DNA of 45,953 bases from positions 1 through 45,953 of the forward strand of contig SFVH01000023.1 in NCBI GenBank assembly GCA_004561555.1, read 5' to 3'. Of the stretch, positions 41,968 through 45,953 are shown one piece after another. This DNA comes from a bacterium (GTDB taxonomy: Bacteria > Bacteroidota > Bacteroidia > Bacteroidales > Muribaculaceae). A model generated the notes under the pieces. It was not told where the DNA came from, did no database searches, and was given only the letters and a program-made list of their open reading frames with translations. Made by a program: the position numbers and the translations under genes. Within the stretch, counting starts at the first letter, position 1, and every line of letters starts with the position of its first letter.

Positions 41968-41975
41968 CAAAGGTA
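41968..41975 (-). promoter_or_regulatory. Promoter core of the HXXEE gene
   Basis: CAAAGGTA reads TACCTTTG leftwards, 33 nt before the start codon. Confidence 0.65.
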
Positions 41976-42001
41976 ATGAAATTTACGATGCCGAGCATAC
42001 G

Positions 42002-42040
42002 AAAAAATCGGCAACCTTTTTCAAGCTGCCGATTTTTCAT
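42002..42040 (-). terminator. Terminator of the starch-binding protein gene (T-runs on both sides)
   Basis: A perfect 8-bp stem (42006-42013 with 42027-42034) around a 13-nt loop, with a T-run on either strand. It is 16 nt beyond the leftward stop at 42056. Confidence 0.75.
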
Positions 42041-42055
42041 TTTTTGGGGTGTTGA

Positions 42056-43804
42056 CTACAAAATCACTTTGCTCACCTCTGTGCCTTTTCTCATGATGTA
42101 AAGGCCGTGAGAAGGCTTGCTTACACGTCGTCCTTCAATGGTGAAATATTCTGCCGGAGCATCGGTAGAGGTGGTGATATCCATCACCGCACCACCAACA
42201 CTGCCACCGATGCGTGCGTGCTTGAAAGTGAAGATGTCCGTATCCTCCTTTTCTGCGCTTGTGGAGGGATCTTTAGAGTAGGAAACGTTAGCATTATCAA
42301 ACACAGTGGAATCGTATGGGGTGCAACCGATGGCTCCTTGACCATAGGTGTCGATAACCATCACGCCGATGCCGTTGAGTTTGATATGCTGCTCGGTGAT
42401 GCCGAGTTTAGACAGCGGGAATTTCCATTCGTAGAAAGAATGTTTTTCGCGAGCCACCTCGTCGATGAGGTCAACAAATCCCTCGTTGGTACGCAGTTCT
42501 TCAGGGTCGTAGCCGAGTTTACTTTGTCCCCAAATGTGGGTGATGTCGGGAAGCAGTCCGTCAGCCACGCCATAGTAAGGGTCGGTGCCCAACACCACGC
42601 AAGAGGCAGGGTCGTTATAGTCGACAGTGCCGTCGGTGCCGGGGAAGAAGAGAGCGGGGGTGCCCACCATCGGTTTGGTGTTTCCGAGCCAGATGCAGTC
42701 GGTGCCGTTGCGCATCACATTATATTTGCCATCGCTATCCCAGATAGTGTTGCCATTATTGAGCACCCCTTCAAATTCCTTGTCGGCAAACAGGTCGAAA
42801 GCCAGCATCAAGCGTCCGTCCATCATCCATGGGCGATGGCGGTCGTTGTCCGATTTTCCGTCGCCTGCTTCGTCCCACACGGAATACACATATTGCACGC
42901 CGAGATAGAGGTTTTCGGCATCGTAGGCTGCATAAATGGCATAAGAGTCGATTACGGGATACTCATGCTTTCCTCTGAAAGCCGAAGCTATGTCGCGAGC
43001 CACGCCTTGGCATATCAAGTCGTCGTCGGTCCAGTTAGATAGTGCATTATCGGCGCGACATTGGTAGTTAGTGTTGGTATATCTCGTAAATTTGGTGTTC
43101 ACAGTGCGGTTGCTACCCTTCTTACCGTCGGGATTCACACGATAGTAATCGGTGATGAGCGAATTATTGTCTACAGGAATAACCGAGCGTTTGGTGTAGG
43201 TGAATGTTTGGTTTTTTTCCGCACCCTCAGCCGTAACGGTAAGCGTACGCAATTCGGTGGTAGCAGTAAACTTTAAGGGGGCGGTATAGACCGGAGATGC
43301 AGTGGTGGGTGTAGTGCCGTCGATGGTGTAGTGTATGTCAACCACAGGATTGACCTTCAAGGTCACTGTAATCTCGTCGGAGAAACGAGTACCCGATGGC
43401 GGTGTGGCTGTTACAATGGCTTTGTCTTCGGCGGGAGTGCCGTTGTAAACACCCTCATCGGTTATTTTGCCTTTTTCGCCACCGGCTCCTTTATATAGGT
43501 GTCCGGGTATCATTGGGTGCTTATAGTCGGCAGTTTGATAACTGTCGCCAGATGTCTTTCCATAGCAAAACAAGAAGCCGTCTAATCCTGAAGGGTCAAA
43601 GTCGAATGCAAACGCCCATATATCGCCGCTCACATGTTCCAATTCAACTCCGGGCCAAGTGGAGCCGGGATCACTCCAATAGTGAATGTTTACGGATTCC
43701 CATTGGGTCGCCGAGTTGTCGTAATAAATTTTGTTAGTTTGAGCAACTGCTGTCAATGCCGATAGATACATCAACAATACAACAATAATAATTCTTGATT
43801 TCAT
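42056..43804 (-). CDS. Secreted protein with starch-binding module and C-terminal sorting domain
   Basis: A 582-residue secreted protein. The signal peptide is MKSRIIIVVLLMYLSALTAVA. Residues about 22-115 resemble a CBM26 starch-binding module (KIYYDNSATQWESVNIHYW, WPGVELEHV, MIPGHLYKGAGGEKG). A chitobiase C-terminal-like beta-sandwich follows (TVTLKVNPVVDIHYTIDGTTP). A larger region with YAAYDAENLYLGVQY resembles carbohydrate-binding family 9-like domains. The end (EYFTIEGRRVSKPSHGLYI) is a type IX secretion-like sorting motif. No catalytic glycosidase domain is recognised, so it probably binds starch-like glycans at the surface. The start at 43804 gives the signal peptide. No exact promoter core is visible upstream. 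Confidence 0.8.
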   Translation of the reverse strand: MKSRIIIVVLLMYLSALTAVAQTNKIYYDNSATQWESVNIHYWSDPGSTWPGVELEHVSGDIWAFAFDFDPSGLDGFLFCYGKTSGDSYQTADYKHPMIPGHLYKGAGGEKGKITDEGVYNGTPAEDKAIVTATPPSGTRFSDEITVTLKVNPVVDIHYTIDGTTPTTASPVYTAPLKFTATTELRTLTVTAEGAEKNQTFTYTKRSVIPVDNNSLITDYYRVNPDGKKGSNRTVNTKFTRYTNTNYQCRADNALSNWTDDDLICQGVARDIASAFRGKHEYPVIDSYAIYAAYDAENLYLGVQYVYSVWDEAGDGKSDNDRHRPWMMDGRLMLAFDLFADKEFEGVLNNGNTIWDSDGKYNVMRNGTDCIWLGNTKPMVGTPALFFPGTDGTVDYNDPASCVVLGTDPYYGVADGLLPDITHIWGQSKLGYDPEELRTNEGFVDLIDEVAREKHSFYEWKFPLSKLGITEQHIKLNGIGVMVIDTYGQGAIGCTPYDSTVFDNANVSYSKDPSTSAEKEDTDIFTFKHARIGGSVGGAVMDITTSTDAPAEYFTIEGRRVSKPSHGLYIMRKGTEVSKVIL

Positions 43805-43931
43805 AGGTGAGTAATTAAGTGAATAATATAATCTTAAATTAAGGTGAATTTGACTGAATATATAAAGCAAAAAATTAGAAAAATAGCTGATTTATTTGAT
43901 TTTACAATAAAAAATTACAAAAACAACCGCT

Positions 43932-44048
43932 ATGTTTCCTGATGACAAAAATAATGATTATTATTCTATTTGTGAAAATATTAGCGAAGAATTTGGAAAA
44001 AACTATTATTACTGTCCGATAAAAATTTTTGAACGGGTGGAAAAATAG
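43932..44048 (+). CDS. Possible 38-aa small protein
   Basis: A 38-codon frame, acidic and Tyr/Asn-rich, starting MFPDDKNNDYYS and ending IKIFERVEK. Its stop sits at the edge of the terminator stem 44043-44081. The sequence looks protein-like, and a weak promoter-like TTTATTTG lies at 43891-43898. Coding status is uncertain, since the surroundings are AT-rich and a frame of this size can occur by chance. The rest of the gap 43805-44176 contains the terminator and a second perfect hairpin (44150-44157 with 44163-44170). Confidence 0.3.
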   Translation: MFPDDKNNDYYSICENISEEFGKNYYYCPIKIFERVEK

Positions 44049-44081
44049 GGTCGAATCCTGCAAATGGATTCGACCCTATTT
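44043..44081. terminator. Strong terminator hairpin, both orientations possible
   Basis: A perfect 16-bp stem (44043-44058 with 44066-44081) and a 7-nt loop. On the minus strand it is followed by TT after the stem's own TATTT and serves the gene ending at 44177. On the plus strand it is followed by AGTTTAGTTTTATTT. Confidence 0.8.
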
Positions 44082-44176
44082 AGTTTAGTTTTATTTGCTA
44101 AAACCAATCTAAACTATGCGCAAAAATAGTAATTTACGACACAGCCTCCCACAGAGGTACATCCTCTGTGAAGCGG

Positions 44177-45953
44177 TTACTTCACTACCACTGATTGGGT
44201 TTCTGTTTCGGTTTTTACTATGTAACAGCCTGGTAAGATGGGCACTTCGGTGATATCTCCGGCTTCGACTGAAATATTCTTGATTAGGCGACCGGTGAAG
44301 TCATATACTGCGGCTTCGCCATCCTCTGTGGCGGCGATGATGATGCAGCCATTGGCGGTGTAGATGCGCGTGGCGGCAGTGTCAACGCCCTCGACACCGG
44401 TTGCCTTTCCGGGGACTGTGATAATGGCAGTTGTTTTGTCAACAGAGTATGTTACACCATTCGGGTCGGCAATGATTATGTTTTTCAACACAACCTCATA
44501 CTCTCCGGGAGCAGTGCCTTCTCCCAATATCAAAGAAACGGTACATACTTCCCCGTCATTGCCTTCAAAGGGGTAGTTCTTTGTAGATGCTGCAAGAACT
44601 CTCACCGAACCGTCTTTTTGCAACCCCGATTCAAAGATATTTGTTTTTTTTGTCGTTGTGCGCTCGGTGCTCAGTTCGATAAAATACCCTATCTCATCTT
44701 TTTCAATTTCGATTCCTTCAGGCATTACGATGTCGAATTGGAATCCCGGGGTTACAATGCTATTTTTCATGTGTATTGAAAGGGTAGCCCTTCCATCTTC
44801 TCCAAATGTTACATCTTTGGCGTAAATAACATTATCATATCCGCTGATATCCGAAGTCTTTGGCGAAGCAATTGCCTTTGTAGATGCTTTTGCAGCCGGT
44901 GCTAACGAATTACCACCGATAATCATGCCTACAATGCCTGTGAGGTCGCCAATGTTCACACTTCCATCGCCTGTTACATCGGCAGCTATCTCGATAAAGA
45001 CATTTGTTTCCGCTCCCATGATGTGGCTAACAACGGCTGTTACGTCACCAATATTAATGCTTCCGTCGCCGTTTACATCACCGGGTGTGTAATCTGACAC
45101 TGTGAGTGTGCTTTTTACATAATCTACCGAATATGTATTACTTTGAGCATCCGAAATAATGACATTGCGCAAAATCAACGGATACTCGCCTTCCTCAAGG
45201 TCGGCATCGACATTAAGTGTGATGGTAATAACTTCTCCTTCATTTCCTGAGAACGGATAATTTCTTGTTGAAGCGGCAAGTATTCTTATACCACCATCTT
45301 TTTGCAATCCCGACTCAAATATATTGGTGCGGCTTGCGGTTGTTCGCTCGGTACTCAAATCTATCGCATAGAAACCATCCTCGTCGGTGGGCACGGATGT
45401 CTTGCTCGGAGCATAGAAATCGCATTGGAAGCCGACAGGAACTATTGTGTTGTTCATTTTCAATGAAAGTGTGACACTCTTACCGACAAATGCTTCTGCG
45501 TTTTCGATAAAGATAATATTATCGTGGAGTGATACGTCTGTGTCTTCGCAGTTTGTAACTTTTTTGCTCTCAAACAATTGTATCGCTGCTTTAATTTCGT
45601 TAGTGCAAGCGGTTATTTCATCCGCACTCATCGATTCGCTTATTTTTGACTTCACACTTTCGATTGAAGCAAATAATTCAGCACGAGCGCCGGGTGTATA
45701 ATCACCGATTCTATCCCCCTCTACACTATTGTTGTATAGTGTTTCTGCATTTGCAACAAGTGCATTGAGTGCCGCAAGTGCCTCGTCATTCGATTCACAC
45801 ACCTTGATAATGCAGGAGGTCGAGAGATTGCTACCATCGCAAGTAGTTGCGATGATTTTGGAATCACCTTTTGTGATTGCTGTTACTAATCCATTATTAT
45901 CTACAGTAGCAACATCGGGATTGCTTGAAGACCACTGGAGAACGTCGGCAAAT
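44177..45953 (-). CDS. Secreted Big2-cohesin-dockerin-cohesin protein, 5' end outside the window
   Basis: The 3' part of a large gene; about 591 residues are visible and the frame is open to the window edge. The first 50 residues are a Big_2 Ig-like domain (WSSSNPDVATVDNNGLVTA). A helical FIVAR-like linker follows (EALAALNALVANAETLYNN). A cohesin-like domain (approx. 45110-45535) contains SVTLSLKMNNTIVPVGFQCD and RILAASTRNYPFSGNEGEV. A dockerin with two calcium-loop repeats (GDVNGDGSINIGDVTAVV, ADVTGDGSVNIGDLTGIV) lies at about 44915-45088, then a second cohesin-like copy (VRVLAASTKNYPFEGNDGEV). The end is a type IX-like sorting domain (GCYIVKTETETQSVVVK). Cohesin-dockerin pairs hold multi-protein complexes together; having both in one protein suggests self-association or a cell-surface scaffold, which is inference. 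Confidence 0.8.
   Translation of the reverse strand, partial: FADVLQWSSSNPDVATVDNNGLVTAITKGDSKIIATTCDGSNLSTSCIIKVCESNDEALAALNALVANAETLYNNSVEGDRIGDYTPGARAELFASIESVKSKISESMSADEITACTNEIKAAIQLFESKKVTNCEDTDVSLHDNIIFIENAEAFVGKSVTLSLKMNNTIVPVGFQCDFYAPSKTSVPTDEDGFYAIDLSTERTTASRTNIFESGLQKDGGIRILAASTRNYPFSGNEGEVITITLNVDADLEEGEYPLILRNVIISDAQSNTYSVDYVKSTLTVSDYTPGDVNGDGSINIGDVTAVVSHIMGAETNVFIEIAADVTGDGSVNIGDLTGIVGMIIGGNSLAPAAKASTKAIASPKTSDISGYDNVIYAKDVTFGEDGRATLSIHMKNSIVTPGFQFDIVMPEGIEIEKDEIGYFIELSTERTTTKKTNIFESGLQKDGSVRVLAASTKNYPFEGNDGEVCTVSLILGEGTAPGEYEVVLKNIIIADPNGVTYSVDKTTAIITVPGKATGVEGVDTAATRIYTANGCIIIAATEDGEAAVYDFTGRLIKNISVEAGDITEVPILPGCYIVKTETETQSVVVK

Overview
The window is chromosomal DNA of a member of the Bacteroidales, most likely a Muribaculaceae- or Bacteroides-like gut anaerobe. 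This rests on many copies of the Bacteroidetes sigma-ABfr promoter core (TAnnTTTG, often with TTTG 17-20 nt upstream), AT-rich ribosome-binding regions, families typical of the order (DUF4919, DUF456, DUF4491, DUF4270, stand-alone GT5 domain, BspA-type LRR protein, C-terminal sorting domains resembling type IX secretion signals) and housekeeping gene sequences. No tool was run; all calls are by reading.

Layout. 1-1563: tail of an unknown gene, then a RecD-like helicase with its own promoter. 1564-5000: a leftward operon (DUF456, DUF4919, polytopic membrane protein, pdxB); pdxB has an internal frame-breaking deletion. 5050-6860: candidate small RNA and the amt ammonium transporter. 7003-12165: the most unusual part: an acidic 118-aa protein plus a phage-type major-capsid-like protein, then an opposite-strand OmpA/TPR lipoprotein, then a portal-like protein with a short C-terminus. 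The two phage-like transcription units each carry a host-type promoter core, and no terminase, tail, integrase or lysis gene is visible. 12235-15482: lptD (TTG start) and a conserved-looking 54-aa protein. 15546-21435: tilS, then a rightward run pheS, nth, TRIC-type channel, GtrA, PMT-like membrane protein, DUF4491. 21462-21775: rpmE2 (L31) with a second internal frame-breaking deletion. 22044-25730: large BspA-like LRR surface protein. 25884-27781: tRNA-Val(UAC), folP, dacA. 27778-28866: AI-2E family permease. 29079-31858: His/Asn/Gly-repeat secreted protein, mltG, guanine/cytosine deaminase family enzyme. 32023-38928: leftward genes for a small membrane protein, a double PpiC-type PPIase, guaB, ffh, panD, panC. 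39054-41424: GT5 N-domain protein and DUF4270 lipoprotein. 41414-45953: HXXEE membrane protein, a starch-binding-module surface protein and a partial Big2-cohesin-dockerin-cohesin protein.

Together the genes cover envelope biogenesis (lptD, mltG, PPIase, OmpA-like lipoprotein), translation and protein targeting (pheS, tilS, ffh, tRNA-Val, L31), cofactors and nucleotides (folP, panCD, guaB, pdxB), c-di-AMP signalling (dacA), and glycan-facing secreted proteins. The best candidate for an undescribed system is the capsid/portal pair with its small partner protein, apparently kept as host-promoted genes without the rest of a phage.
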